Below, in pieces: positions 35,481 through 44,009 of a stretch of 45,755 bases of DNA; within the stretch, counting starts at the first letter, position 1, and each line of letters opens with the position of its first letter. The notes under the pieces were generated by a model that saw nothing but the letters and a program-made list of their open reading frames with translations, was not told the DNA's origin and did not search any database. Both the position numbers and the translations under genes were made by a program. Source of the stretch: Gammaproteobacteria bacterium (GTDB lineage Bacteria > Pseudomonadota > Gammaproteobacteria > Steroidobacterales > Foliamicaceae); assembly GCA_028821145.1 (NCBI GenBank), contig JAPPHC010000043.1, positions 1-45,755 on the forward strand. Reading direction: 5' to 3'.

Positions 35481-36836
35481 ATGAAGAACGCGTTGTACTT
35501 TTGCTCCGAATGCGGGGCGGAGAGCCTCAAGTGGCAGGGGCAGTGCGGGGCGTGCGGCGCGTGGAACACGTTGCGCGAGGCGCCTTCCGCACCCGCGCGC
35601 TCGGGAAGGAAATCCCGCAAGCCCGCCGCCGCCGAGGTGGTGCGACTGAACGAAGTGGCCGCGCAACCCGGCCAGCGCATGCCCACGGGACTGGACGAGT
35701 TCGACCGGGTCCTGGGCGGCGGTCTGGTGAAGGGTTCGGTCGTGTTGCTCGGCGGCGATCCCGGGATCGGCAAGTCCACAATCCTGCTGCAGGTGGCCGG
35801 CGGCAATCCGGCAAGCGCGCAAACGCTCTACGTGAGCGGCGAGGAGTCCCTGGAGCAGCTTTCCCTGCGTTCGCGGCGGCTCGGACTTGCCGACGCCGGC
35901 GTGCGCGCCGTCGCCGAGACATCGCTGGATGCCGTGCTGGCGGCGGTCGAGGCGGAGCGTCCCGCGTGGCTGATCATCGATTCGGTGCAGACCTTGAGTC
36001 TGGACGAGGTCAATTCGGCTCCCGGCTCGCCGGTGCAACTGCGCGAATGCACGGCCGCCCTGGTGCGGCTGGCCAAGACCCGCGGAATCGCAGTCACCCT
36101 GGTGGGGCACGTGACCAAGGAGGGCCAGATCGCCGGACCGCGCATGCTGGAGCACATGGTGGACGTGGTGCTGTATTTCGAAAGCGAGTCCGGCAGCCGG
36201 TTCCGCGTGCTGAGGTCGGTCAAGAACCGCTTCGGCGCGGTCAACGAGCTGGGCGTGTTCGTCATGGACTCCGCTGGGCTCAAGCAGGTGCGCAATCCCT
36301 CCGCGATCTTTCTGACCGGCCGCCAGGCCGGCGCGCCAGGCAGCGCCGTTACGGCCTGCCATGAGGGCAGCCGGCCGATGCTGCTGGAAGTCCAGGCGCT
36401 CGTATCCGACGCCGGTGCAGGCATGGCCCGCCGGGTCAGCCCCGGCATGGACCACAATCGCCTGGCCATGTTGATGGCCGTGCTGGCGCGGCATTCCGGC
36501 GTGGCGGCCTATGAGCGCGACGTATTCGTGAACTATGTCGGCGGTCTGCGGATCAACGAAACGGCGGCGGACCTGGCGGTTGCCGCGGCGATATGGTCCA
36601 GCGTCCGCGACCAGCCCTTGCCGGACGGATTGGTCCTGTTCGGCGAACTGGGGCTCTCGGGCGAAGTCCGGCCTGCGCCCTACGGGGAAGAGCGCCTGCG
36701 GGAAGCCGCCAAGCTGGGGTTCAAGCGGGCCCTGATTCCGTCGGCCAATCGGCCGCGCAAGCCAATGCGAGACATGAAAGTTACAGGCGTCAATCGGCTC
36801 GGCGAGGCGCTGGACATCCTCGGACGTCCCTCGTGA
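35481..36836 (+). CDS. radA: DNA repair protein RadA (Sms)
   Basis: RadA is a RecA-like branch-migration helicase. The 451-residue protein begins with the four-Cys zinc finger (Cys8, Cys11, Cys22, Cys25), then Walker A GDPGIGKST (92-100), the RadA-specific KNRFG near residue 248, and a C-terminal Lon-protease-like domain (LLEVQALV, FVNYVGGLRINETAADLAV) without catalytic function. The ATG at 35481 gives the family start. It is divergent from pckG and 28 bp ahead of a kinase gene. Confidence 0.96.
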   Translation: MKNALYFCSECGAESLKWQGQCGACGAWNTLREAPSAPARSGRKSRKPAAAEVVRLNEVAAQPGQRMPTGLDEFDRVLGGGLVKGSVVLLGGDPGIGKSTILLQVAGGNPASAQTLYVSGEESLEQLSLRSRRLGLADAGVRAVAETSLDAVLAAVEAERPAWLIIDSVQTLSLDEVNSAPGSPVQLRECTAALVRLAKTRGIAVTLVGHVTKEGQIAGPRMLEHMVDVVLYFESESGSRFRVLRSVKNRFGAVNELGVFVMDSAGLKQVRNPSAIFLTGRQAGAPGSAVTACHEGSRPMLLEVQALVSDAGAGMARRVSPGMDHNRLAMLMAVLARHSGVAAYERDVFVNYVGGLRINETAADLAVAAAIWSSVRDQPLPDGLVLFGELGLSGEVRPAPYGEERLREAAKLGFKRALIPSANRPRKPMRDMKVTGVNRLGEALDILGRPS

Positions 36837-36847
36837 ACGGTTTCGGT

Positions 36848-36862
36848 GCGGTCGCGGACCGC
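36848..36862 (+). other. Perfect hairpin between radA and the kinase gene
   Basis: GCGGTC-GCG-GACCGC is a 6+6 bp inverted repeat ending 2 bp before the ATG at 36865, where a Shine-Dalgarno should be. It could reduce translation of the kinase or attenuate read-through from radA. Function is inference. Confidence 0.4.
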
Positions 36863-36864
36863 TG

Positions 36865-37773
36865 ATGGACTGGCTCGAGGACTTCATCGCAAGGCACAGG
36901 CTGCCGTCGGACTATGCAGAGGCCATCGGCGAGGTCGTTGGTCCGCTCGCGGAGCGTCTCCGCGACTCCCATCGTCTCAACGGACAACCGCTGATTGTCG
37001 GCATCAGCGGCGCGCAGGGTTCGGGCAAGACTACTCTGGCGCTGCTTCTGGATGAATGGCTGGAGCGGGAGCTGGGTCTTGCAACGGCGTGCCTGTCGCT
37101 TGATGGTTTGTACCTGCGCAAGGCCCAGCGATGGGAATTGTCCCGAAAGGTGCACTCGCTGCTGGAAACGCGCGGTGTTCCGGGCACTCATGACGTTGCG
37201 CGGGCGGAGGATTTGCTCGATTTGCTTGTCGACGCGGATCACGAACGGACGGTTGCCCTGCCTGTGTTCGACAAGGCGCTCGACGATCGTGCGCCCGCCG
37301 GCCAGTGGCCGGTAGTGAACGCGCCGGTTGACGTCGTCCTGTTCGAGGGCTGGTGCATGGGTGCCCGGCCGCAACCGCCGGAGTCGCTGGCCGAACCCGT
37401 AAACGCGCTGGAAGCCGAGAGAGACCGCTCGGGACGATGGCGCCGATACGTCAACGAACGCCTGCGGGCCGATTACGCCAGCCTGTTCGCGCGCCTGGAT
37501 CTGCTGGTCATGCTGCGTGTCCCGAACTTCGAAAAAGTCCTGGAATGGCGCCGGCTGCAGGAAAAAAAACTCCGTCAGTGCCTTCGCGGCGGTTCGCGCA
37601 CCGGGGCACGGCCGCCGGGGATGTCAGACGGGGAGATTGCGTATTTCGTACAGCATTACGAACGGCTGACGCGGCATATGCTGAAAACGATGCCGGAGTA
37701 TGCGGATGCGGTGATCGACGTCGACGAGAACCACCGCATGACGGGGATCAGCTGGTGGGAACGGTCACCGTAG
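36865..37773 (+). CDS. P-loop kinase, D-glycerate 3-kinase-like
   Basis: The 302-residue protein has Walker A GAQGSGKT (49-56), SLDGLYLRKAQR, GVPGTHDVA and DVVLFEGWCMG, the pattern of plant-type glycerate 3-kinase (GLYK) and its bacterial relatives. The family phosphorylates D-glycerate to 3-phosphoglycerate; the bacterial members have been less tested and some could act on other small substrates. No Shine-Dalgarno is seen, and a hairpin abuts the ATG. It ends 29 bp from the convergent exported SDR-like gene. Confidence 0.82.
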   Translation: MDWLEDFIARHRLPSDYAEAIGEVVGPLAERLRDSHRLNGQPLIVGISGAQGSGKTTLALLLDEWLERELGLATACLSLDGLYLRKAQRWELSRKVHSLLETRGVPGTHDVARAEDLLDLLVDADHERTVALPVFDKALDDRAPAGQWPVVNAPVDVVLFEGWCMGARPQPPESLAEPVNALEAERDRSGRWRRYVNERLRADYASLFARLDLLVMLRVPNFEKVLEWRRLQEKKLRQCLRGGSRTGARPPGMSDGEIAYFVQHYERLTRHMLKTMPEYADAVIDVDENHRMTGISWWERSP

Positions 37774-37802
37774 CAACGCAGTGCGGGTCCGACGCCCCAA
37801 GG

Positions 37803-38525
37803 CTAATGCGTGGGGGGATCGTCCATCCGCAGCTCCGCCAGCGGATCGTCGCCTACTGCGTGATAGACCTTCCTGATGGATTCATCGTTGTCATAGGTCC
37901 ACACGACCATATCGGCCAGGTCCCCTCGCGTGACCGGACCTGTAGGCTCCGGCTCCAGGTTCAGTCTGATAATTCCCGACCTTGGATTGGACGTAAGTTG
38001 CGCGGGACGGATGATGGTGTAATCGAGATTGCTGGCCATGATGTGTTGTTCGGCTTCGTCCTTGATGTCGATTGCCCAGGCGTGCGATTCCCGGAGATGT
38101 TCGGGCACCATGAGGATACTCTTGCCGGGGCCGACAATCGTCACGACGATCAATCTGTCGATGCCTTCGGATTGTGCCGCATCCAGAATGTTGACGGTGC
38201 CGACCACATCCACTGGAGTTTCACCAAGACGTGAGCCCAGGGTCGAAAAGATCGCCTTGAATTTCCTGGACGCGATAGCCCGGTGCACGTCGTCGGAGTT
38301 CAGGGCGTCGCCGACGAAGTAGTCGACGTCCAGCGGTTCCAGGTTCTCCAGACTGGACGTGGGTCTGACGAAGGCGGTTACCGCCTCGCCCCGTCCGACC
38401 AGGACTTTGGCGATTTCCAGTCCCGTGTTGCGGGTGGCGCCGAAAATCAGGACACCGTCATCGCCATGGGCCGGCGCGGCCAGCAGGATGAGCGCGACCG
38501 TCAGGCCCCAAAGACTGCTTCTCAT
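37803..38525 (-). CDS. Signal-peptide-bearing NAD(P)-binding (NmrA/atypical SDR) protein
   Basis: The 240-residue protein has a Rossmann start GVLIFGATRNTGLEIAK (GATRNTG at 29-35) and the atypical SDR layout (FVGDALNSDDV, RLIVVTIVG, YTIIRPAQL) of NAD(P)H-binding PF13460-like proteins. Unusually, the first 21 residues form a Sec-type leader (MRSSLWGLTVALILLAAP, cleavage after AHG). No alternative internal start is available before residue 100. If exported, it would work in the periplasm, where NAD(P) is scarce. It follows the exported methyltransferase by 15 bp. Function unknown. Confidence 0.82.
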   Translation of the reverse strand: MRSSLWGLTVALILLAAPAHGDDGVLIFGATRNTGLEIAKVLVGRGEAVTAFVRPTSSLENLEPLDVDYFVGDALNSDDVHRAIASRKFKAIFSTLGSRLGETPVDVVGTVNILDAAQSEGIDRLIVVTIVGPGKSILMVPEHLRESHAWAIDIKDEAEQHIMASNLDYTIIRPAQLTSNPRSGIIRLNLEPEPTGPVTRGDLADMVVWTYDNDESIRKVYHAVGDDPLAELRMDDPPTH

Positions 38526-38540
38526 CGCCAGACTCCAATA

Positions 38541-39344
38541 TCAGGGGTTGGCGGGCCGCCGGAAGCGCAGGACGGCGCGGTCGGTCTTTCCCCGTACGTG
38601 CGGCGCCATGGCAATGACGTCACGCGGGTCGTTTTCGTTTGACAACACGTCGCTCTCGGCATCGAATCGGAAGCCGGCCGCCGTGAAGTCCGCCTTGACG
38701 AGGGCAGGATCGATGCGGTGCAACCCGGCTATGACGTCATCGGGGGTGCCGGGGTCGGCAACGTGGTCAACGACCAGCACGACTCCTCCAGGCTTTACCG
38801 CGGAGTACAGCTCGGCCAGCATCAGGGGGCGGTCTATTCGTTCCCAGCCACGCTGACCATCGATGTAGTAAACGTCGTGGTAGCACAGGATCAGGAGCGC
38901 TACGTCAAAGGCGCCGGCGGGCAAGGCCAGCTTGTTGTTCTCGCCGAGGATTTGTTCCACCGACGGCAATCGGCCATCGGCGTAGCGCTGCTCGATCTGG
39001 CTGCCGGCAATCGAGGCGTAAGGCGTGTTGTTGTGTGCAACGACCTTGCCTGCGGGGCCGACGACGGAAGCCGCCAGTTGGGTGTAGTAACCGCCGCCGG
39101 AGAACATGTCCAGCACCTCCATTCCCGGCCGCAGACCGGCAAAGGCCAGGATGGCTTCGGGCTTGCGGCCGGCGTCCCGGGCTCGATCGCCCGGCAATCG
39201 GCGCGGGTCCTCGATTGCGGCCGCGATCGCGGCACTGGCGTCGGATTCGGCGCCGGTTTGTGCCGTATCGGCCGCACTGCCTGTGCGATACGGCACGACA
39301 AGTGCCGCCAGGATTGCGCACATCAACGCTATCGGTAGCCGCAT
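38541..39344 (-). CDS. Exported class I SAM-dependent methyltransferase-like protein
   Basis: The 267-residue protein has a Sec leader (hydrophobic 4-18, likely cut after GSA at about 24) and then a class I methyltransferase domain with motif I VLDMFSGGGYYT (77-88), AHNNTP, and a motif-IV-like VALLILCYHDVYY. Predicted methyltransferases of this type with leaders (COG4798-like) occur in proteobacteria, without known substrates. SAM is not known in the periplasm, so the catalytic role there is unclear. It is the first gene of a two-gene unit with the SDR-like protein; yaaA ends in 39361, 17 bp upstream of its start. Confidence 0.82.
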   Translation of the reverse strand: MRLPIALMCAILAALVVPYRTGSAADTAQTGAESDASAAIAAAIEDPRRLPGDRARDAGRKPEAILAFAGLRPGMEVLDMFSGGGYYTQLAASVVGPAGKVVAHNNTPYASIAGSQIEQRYADGRLPSVEQILGENNKLALPAGAFDVALLILCYHDVYYIDGQRGWERIDRPLMLAELYSAVKPGGVVLVVDHVADPGTPDDVIAGLHRIDPALVKADFTAAGFRFDAESDVLSNENDPRDVIAMAPHVRGKTDRAVLRFRRPANP

Positions 39345-39360
39345 GGGAGGGTGCCCCGGA

Positions 39361-40134
39361 CTAGAGCGGGTCGCGTATGAAGGTGGGCTGGTCGCGGGTG
39401 GAGCGCTCGGGGTCGTAGCGGTAGCCGGCCTCGGAGAAATCCAGCAGGCCCTTGGCGAAGCGCATGCGCCGCTCGATGATGAAGCGCGCCATCATCCCGC
39501 GCGCCCGCTTGCCGAGGAAACTCACGAATCGGTACTTGCCGCTGCGGAAGTCCAGGAATCGCGGGGTAATGACCCGTCCGCCCACGTTCGATAGATCCAG
39601 CGCGCTGAAATACTCCTTCGACGCCAGGTTGACGAGCACCGGCGTGCCGCTGGCTTCGACCGCTTCCCGGACGGACCCCGTCAGGCGGTCGCCCCAGAAG
39701 TCGTAGAGGTTGGAGCCGGCCGCCGTGCTCAACGGCGTGGACATCTCCAGGCGGTAGGGCTGAATCAGGTCCAGGGGACGCAGCACGCCGTGCAGGCCGG
39801 AAAGAATGCGCAGGTGCCGCTGCGCCCAGCCAAGGTCGCGCCCCGAAAACTCCCAGGCGCGCAGGCCCTGATAGGCGTCGCCGTTGAATGCCAGGACCGC
39901 CGGGCGGGCATTACGCCGGCTGAAGGGCTCCTTCCAGGCCGAGTAGCGATCCACGTTCAATTTCGCCAGATTGTCGCTGATGCCCATCATCCGCGAGAGA
40001 TCCGGCGCCTCAAACTCGCGCAGGCGCTCCACCAGGCTCGCGGAGTCTTCGATGAAATCCGGGATGGTGTGTCGGCCGCGCGGCAGGCGCGACTCAAAAT
40101 CCAGTGACTTGGCGGGGGACAGGATGGCGAGCAT
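39361..40134 (-). CDS. yaaA: Peroxide stress protein YaaA
   Basis: YaaA lowers free iron during hydrogen peroxide stress and binds DNA. The 257-residue protein starts MLAILSPAKSLDF and contains YSAWKEPF, AFNGDAYQGL, ILSGLHGVLRPLD and YDFWGDRL, all typical of the DUF328/YaaA family at full length. The ATG at 40134 follows the YfjD-type gene stop by 2 bp, so the two are co-transcribed. An OxyR site cannot be recognised here because the gene lacks an own upstream region. Confidence 0.95.
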   Translation of the reverse strand: MLAILSPAKSLDFESRLPRGRHTIPDFIEDSASLVERLREFEAPDLSRMMGISDNLAKLNVDRYSAWKEPFSRRNARPAVLAFNGDAYQGLRAWEFSGRDLGWAQRHLRILSGLHGVLRPLDLIQPYRLEMSTPLSTAAGSNLYDFWGDRLTGSVREAVEASGTPVLVNLASKEYFSALDLSNVGGRVITPRFLDFRSGKYRFVSFLGKRARGMMARFIIERRMRFAKGLLDFSEAGYRYDPERSTRDQPTFIRDPL

Positions 40135-40136
40135 GT

Positions 40137-41447
40137 CTAGGTTCCGGTTTGGGTTGCGGATGTCGGGGGTTCGGCCGGCGCCGTGGCCTGCATGACGCGC
40201 ACGCGGTCAACGGCGTTCTCGGACGTTTCCAGCACTTCCATCGGGAAACCGCCCAGTTCCAGACACTGTCCCTGTTGCGGAATATTACCCAATTTGTCCA
40301 GGATCAGGCCGTTGAGCGTCTTGGGGCCGTAGGTCGGCAGGCGCCAGCTCATGCGGCGGTTCAGCAGCCGTATGTTGGCGCCGGCGTCCACCAGCCAGCC
40401 GCCGTTGCCGTCCGGCTGGACCTCGTCCTCCTCCGCTTCCTGCGAACTGTCGCCGATAAGGCCGCCGGATATCTCATGCAGCAGGTCCTGCACGCTTACC
40501 AGGCCCTGGATGTCGCCGTACTCGTCAACGACCAGGGAGGATGCGCCGCCGCCGCGGCGAAAGTCGGAGAACATGCGGGTAAGCGAGGTGTGCTCGAACA
40601 CGTAATGCGGCGTTTCGAGGAAATTCTCGAGACGGCGTCGATTCAGGCCATTGGAGCCGTTGGCCTGAAACAGCTTGCGCACGTGCAGCATGCCCGCCAC
40701 GTTGTCGAGTTGCCCGCGATAGCAAGGGAGCACGGAGTGGCTGCTGGCCCGAAGCTGTCGCACGACCTCCGGCCATTCCTCCTTCAGGTCGATGCCCTCG
40801 ATCTCGCCGCGCGGTGTCATGATGTCCTCGATGGTCAGCGCTTCGAGTTCCAGCACGGCCAGCAGCATCTGCCGGCGGCGGTTGGGAATGCGGCCGCCGG
40901 ACTCGGTGACCAGTGTGCGGAGTTCCGCCACGGTGAGGTCCTGACCTTCGTCCCTGTCCGGGCGCGTGCCGGTCAGGCGCACCAGGAACCCCGCGATCAG
41001 GTTGACGGACCACACGATCGGCCCCAGCAGCTTCTGCAGCGGGTGGTAGATGCGGCTGGCCACGAGCGCCAGTCTTTCCGGGTGCGCCGCCGCCCAGGTC
41101 TTGGGCGTGATTTCGGCGAAAACCAGCACGATTACCGTCAGCAGTATCGTTCCGGCCACCGCACCCATCATGCCGCCGACGCGCAGGAATAGCAGCGTCC
41201 AGATGAACGCGGCGAAGAAGTTCACGAGGTTGTTGCCGAACAGGATCAGCCCGAGCAGCCGGTCGGGCCGGGTCAGCAGCCGTTCCGCAAGCTGCGCGCC
41301 GCGATGCCCCTCGCGGGCTCGATGCCTGAGCTTGTACCGATTGACCCGCATGAGCGCGGTCTCGGTGCCGGAGAAAAAGGCCGACAGGGCCAGCAACAGA
41401 AAGAAAATGCCCAGCAGGGCAGGTAGTGGAATGTCGTCGCTACTCAA
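40137..41447 (-). CDS. CNNM/CorC-family transporter with CBS domains (YfjD-like)
   Basis: The 436-residue protein has a DUF21/CNNM membrane domain (segments at about 8-30, 65-85 and 92-115, with FFSGTETALM and FAEITPKTWAA), a CBS pair (about 195-325, starting IEDIMTPRGEIEGID and including VVDEYGDIQGLVSVQDLLHEI) and a C-terminal CorC_HlyC FAD-like domain. Relatives move or regulate magnesium/cobalt; the order and length match E. coli YfjD. The frame lacks an early ATG: translation probably starts at TTG 41447 because the next ATG would remove the first membrane segment. It precedes yaaA by 2 bp. Confidence 0.9.
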   Translation of the reverse strand: MSSDDIPLPALLGIFFLLLALSAFFSGTETALMRVNRYKLRHRAREGHRGAQLAERLLTRPDRLLGLILFGNNLVNFFAAFIWTLLFLRVGGMMGAVAGTILLTVIVLVFAEITPKTWAAAHPERLALVASRIYHPLQKLLGPIVWSVNLIAGFLVRLTGTRPDRDEGQDLTVAELRTLVTESGGRIPNRRRQMLLAVLELEALTIEDIMTPRGEIEGIDLKEEWPEVVRQLRASSHSVLPCYRGQLDNVAGMLHVRKLFQANGSNGLNRRRLENFLETPHYVFEHTSLTRMFSDFRRGGGASSLVVDEYGDIQGLVSVQDLLHEISGGLIGDSSQEAEEDEVQPDGNGGWLVDAGANIRLLNRRMSWRLPTYGPKTLNGLILDKLGNIPQQGQCLELGGFPMEVLETSENAVDRVRVMQATAPAEPPTSATQTGT

Positions 41448-41516
41448 AACGAGTTACGAGGTAGCCAAACACGATCGCTAGGAAAACATGAGCAGGCGGC
41501 CGGTGTCAAGTATCGC

Positions 41517-41546
41517 TTGCCAGAAATTGGGGTAAGCCTGTATCGT
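41517..41546 (+). promoter_or_regulatory. Candidate promoter of the TonB receptor operon
   Basis: TTGCCA (41517-41522, five of six) and TATCGT (41541-41546, four of six) are 18 bp apart. Transcription would start near 41553, inside the palindrome at 41545-41560, giving an 80 nt leader before the ATG at 41633. Confidence 0.45.
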
Positions 41547-41560
41547 TGGTAAGACCAATT
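41545..41560. promoter_or_regulatory. GntR/FCD-type operator-like palindrome
   Basis: The core TTGGT-AAG-ACCAA (41546-41558) is a perfect dyad, with partial extension to GTTGGTAAGACCAATT. It matches the TGGTNNNACCA pattern bound by FadR/FCD-subfamily GntR regulators such as PdhR and LldR. It touches the candidate -10 and start, so a bound protein would repress. The cognate regulator is not in the window. Confidence 0.55.
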
Positions 41561-41573
41561 CGATCACGGCATA

Positions 41574-41614
41574 TCGGGGACGGGCCGTATCGACAACAAA
41601 AAAGACGTCCCCGA
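41574..41614 (+). other. Leader stem-loop of the TonB receptor mRNA
   Basis: TCGGGGACG (41574-41582) pairs perfectly with CGTCCCCGA (41606-41614) around a 23 nt A-rich loop. The stem ends 7 nt before the GGGAGG ribosome site (41622-41627). It could protect the 5' end or control translation. Confidence 0.45.
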
Positions 41615-41632
41615 ATTTCCCGGGAGGCATCC

Positions 41633-43993
41633 ATGCAATCGAGAGTCCTGTCTGTTTTTCTCGCGTGCGCGCTGTTGGCGGTTCCGGTGGGATTTGGCCT
41701 GGTAAGCACTGCGCAAGCCGACGATCACGTCATTGAAGAAGTTGTCGTTACCGCGCGGAAACGCGAGGAGAATCTGCTGGAAGTGCCGGTGAGCATTACC
41801 GCGATAACGGCGTCCGACATCGACGCCAAGGGTATTACCGATTTTGACGATCTCGTCGATTTCACGCCCGGGTTCTTCTTCGCCGAGCATTCGGTGGGCC
41901 GCGGCGACCGTTCCAACCGCCTGCTGGTCATACGCGGTATGCGGATCGAGAGCGAGGACGACCACGTGCAGCCGGCCATGGTGTTCGTCGACGGCGCGCC
42001 GATGATGGGCAGCGTCATCAGCGGACTTGAGGACGCCGAACGCGTCGAAGTCGTAAAGGGTCCGCAGAGTGCTTATTTCGGCCGCGCCACTTTCTCCGGG
42101 GCGGTCAATTTCGTAACCAAGACGCCTTCGGACGAGTTTCAGGGCAAGATCACCGCCGAGGCGGGCCGATATGGGACCACAAGCTTCGGAGCGCAGGTGG
42201 AAGGCCCGTTGAGCGAAGGGCTTTCCTATCGTGTTTCCGGCAGTGCCTACAGCACCGACGGCCATTACCGGCTGGGCAACGACCCCGATCAAAAGCTGGG
42301 AGAACGCAAGACCTGGAACCTGGCCGCCACGCTGTACGCTACCCCCTCGGAACAATTCTCCGCCAAGCTTCGGGTACATACCTGGCGGGACGATGACGGA
42401 CCGGGCGCGGCTTTTGCATACGGCGAGGGCAACGGCGAGCACTATTTCAACTGCAATCCGCCGGGGTCCACGCTGCTTGAGCGCAACGGCGGCAACACCT
42501 GGATCTGCGGCGAAGCCCCGTTTCCACAACCCGGTGAGATCAACGCCGATTTTGTCTTGAACGCCGCGAAAGAGGGCGTCCTGAACGGCGTGTCCACGCC
42601 GGGGCGGCCGGGAATCGTGACCCCGTTCGACCCACCGATTCTCGATGGTTTCGGGTTGGCGCGGCGCGCGTGGAACGCGAGCCTGATCATGGACTACGAG
42701 TTCACCAACGAAATCTCGCTGGCTTCTATTTCGGCGTTTCACTCCAACGAGTGGCAGGTGCTGGACGATGTGGACCGCCGCGCAACCGCTCATATCGCAG
42801 ATCTCAGGGACACGGGACTTCTGAACAATCGCGACCTCAGGGACTTCAGCCAGGAATTGCGGCTGTCCGCGGACCAGGGTCGCTGGCGGTGGCAGTTGGG
42901 CGCCAACTATTTCGACACCACCGGCGTGCGCTCCACCGGGCTGAAGTTCCTCTTCTGGACCCAGGGACTGGGCGTCGGCAATTCCTGGGACATCCAGACG
43001 ACCGGCCTGTTCGGTTCGATCGGATATGACCTGACCGATCAGCTGAGCGTGAGCGTGGAAGGACGCCAGCAATGGGACAAGGTGGCCGAAGGCGGAGCGA
43101 CCGGCACGGCCAAGCTGTCGGACACCTTTACCAGCTTTACGCCTCGCGTAATCGTTGACTTCAAGGCGACCGAGGACATCACGCTCTATGCCAGCTTTGC
43201 CCAGGGCACCCGTCCGGGAACATTCAACGCGAACCTGGTCGGGCGGTCACAGCAGGAGCTGGACCAGATACAGCAACAGACCGGCGCCGGCCTTACGGTG
43301 CCGGAAGAGGAACTGGACAGCTTTGAAGTGGGTCTCAAGGGCAGCCTGCTGGACGGACGCGCCTGGGTTACCGCAACCCTGTACTGGGCCGACTGGAAAG
43401 CGCAGAGCGCTACCGGCGTCTTCGTGACGGCGCCGGACGGATCAACGGACTTCGTTGGCATCAAGGCCGTCGGCGGCGAGATCGACCTGAACGGATTCGA
43501 GTTGGAGGGCGTGCTTGCGCTGACCGATCAAATCACCGTTGACGCCACTTTCAGCGTCAACGATTCGGAGATCAAGAAAGGCGGCAGCTGCAGCCATTGC
43601 CCCGTCCTGCTCGGCGTCGCCAATGCGGACGGGCTCGGCAAGCGCACACAGAAAAATCCCAAGAACCAGGGTTCGCTTGGTCTTGCCTATACGGATCAGT
43701 TCAACGAGCAATTCGATTGGTACGCTCGCCTTGACTACATCATGACGGGCAGCCGTTTTGCCGGTGGGCCGAACCTTACGGAGACCGGCGACAGCCACCG
43801 CGTCAATGTGCGCGCAGGCGTGGAGAACGAAACGTGGCGTGCGGAAGTGTTCGGCAAGAACGTCTTTGACGACAAGACCTTCACGAACTACCAGATTCTG
43901 CATGACTTCGCTTTTCTCGGGCCGCGCCGGATTCTTACCGCCGGGCTTCCCGACCGAGCGGTCTGGGGGGTGCGCGCGTCGTACAACTTCTGA
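41633..43993 (+). CDS. TonB-dependent receptor
   Basis: The 786-residue protein has a signal peptide (about 1-29, cut after AQA), a TonB-box-like region with VIEEVVVTARKREE, a plug domain (about 45-165, including LLVIRGMRIESED and VEVVKGPQSAYFGRATFSGAVNFVTK) and a 22-strand-type barrel ending in the aromatic terminal strand VWGVRASYNF. It imports an unknown ligand across the outer membrane. The EEVVVTARKRE start is typical of the large TonB families in marine and environmental gammaproteobacteria. GGGAGG lies 5-10 bp before the ATG. The M24 peptidase gene follows after 16 bp, and a GntR-type operator precedes it, suggesting regulated uptake of a peptide-like or organic-acid-related substrate. 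Confidence 0.93.
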   Translation: MQSRVLSVFLACALLAVPVGFGLVSTAQADDHVIEEVVVTARKREENLLEVPVSITAITASDIDAKGITDFDDLVDFTPGFFFAEHSVGRGDRSNRLLVIRGMRIESEDDHVQPAMVFVDGAPMMGSVISGLEDAERVEVVKGPQSAYFGRATFSGAVNFVTKTPSDEFQGKITAEAGRYGTTSFGAQVEGPLSEGLSYRVSGSAYSTDGHYRLGNDPDQKLGERKTWNLAATLYATPSEQFSAKLRVHTWRDDDGPGAAFAYGEGNGEHYFNCNPPGSTLLERNGGNTWICGEAPFPQPGEINADFVLNAAKEGVLNGVSTPGRPGIVTPFDPPILDGFGLARRAWNASLIMDYEFTNEISLASISAFHSNEWQVLDDVDRRATAHIADLRDTGLLNNRDLRDFSQELRLSADQGRWRWQLGANYFDTTGVRSTGLKFLFWTQGLGVGNSWDIQTTGLFGSIGYDLTDQLSVSVEGRQQWDKVAEGGATGTAKLSDTFTSFTPRVIVDFKATEDITLYASFAQGTRPGTFNANLVGRSQQELDQIQQQTGAGLTVPEEELDSFEVGLKGSLLDGRAWVTATLYWADWKAQSATGVFVTAPDGSTDFVGIKAVGGEIDLNGFELEGVLALTDQITVDATFSVNDSEIKKGGSCSHCPVLLGVANADGLGKRTQKNPKNQGSLGLAYTDQFNEQFDWYARLDYIMTGSRFAGGPNLTETGDSHRVNVRAGVENETWRAEVFGKNVFDDKTFTNYQILHDFAFLGPRRILTAGLPDRAVWGVRASYNF

Positions 43994-44009
43994 TCGCGGG
44001 AGACAAATA

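Noticed and set aside
43758..44009. N-terminal extension of the M24 peptidase into the TonB receptor gene
   Set aside because: The extension overlaps the receptor end out of frame, and the GTG at 44010 has a ribosome site and starts a proper Tat signal.
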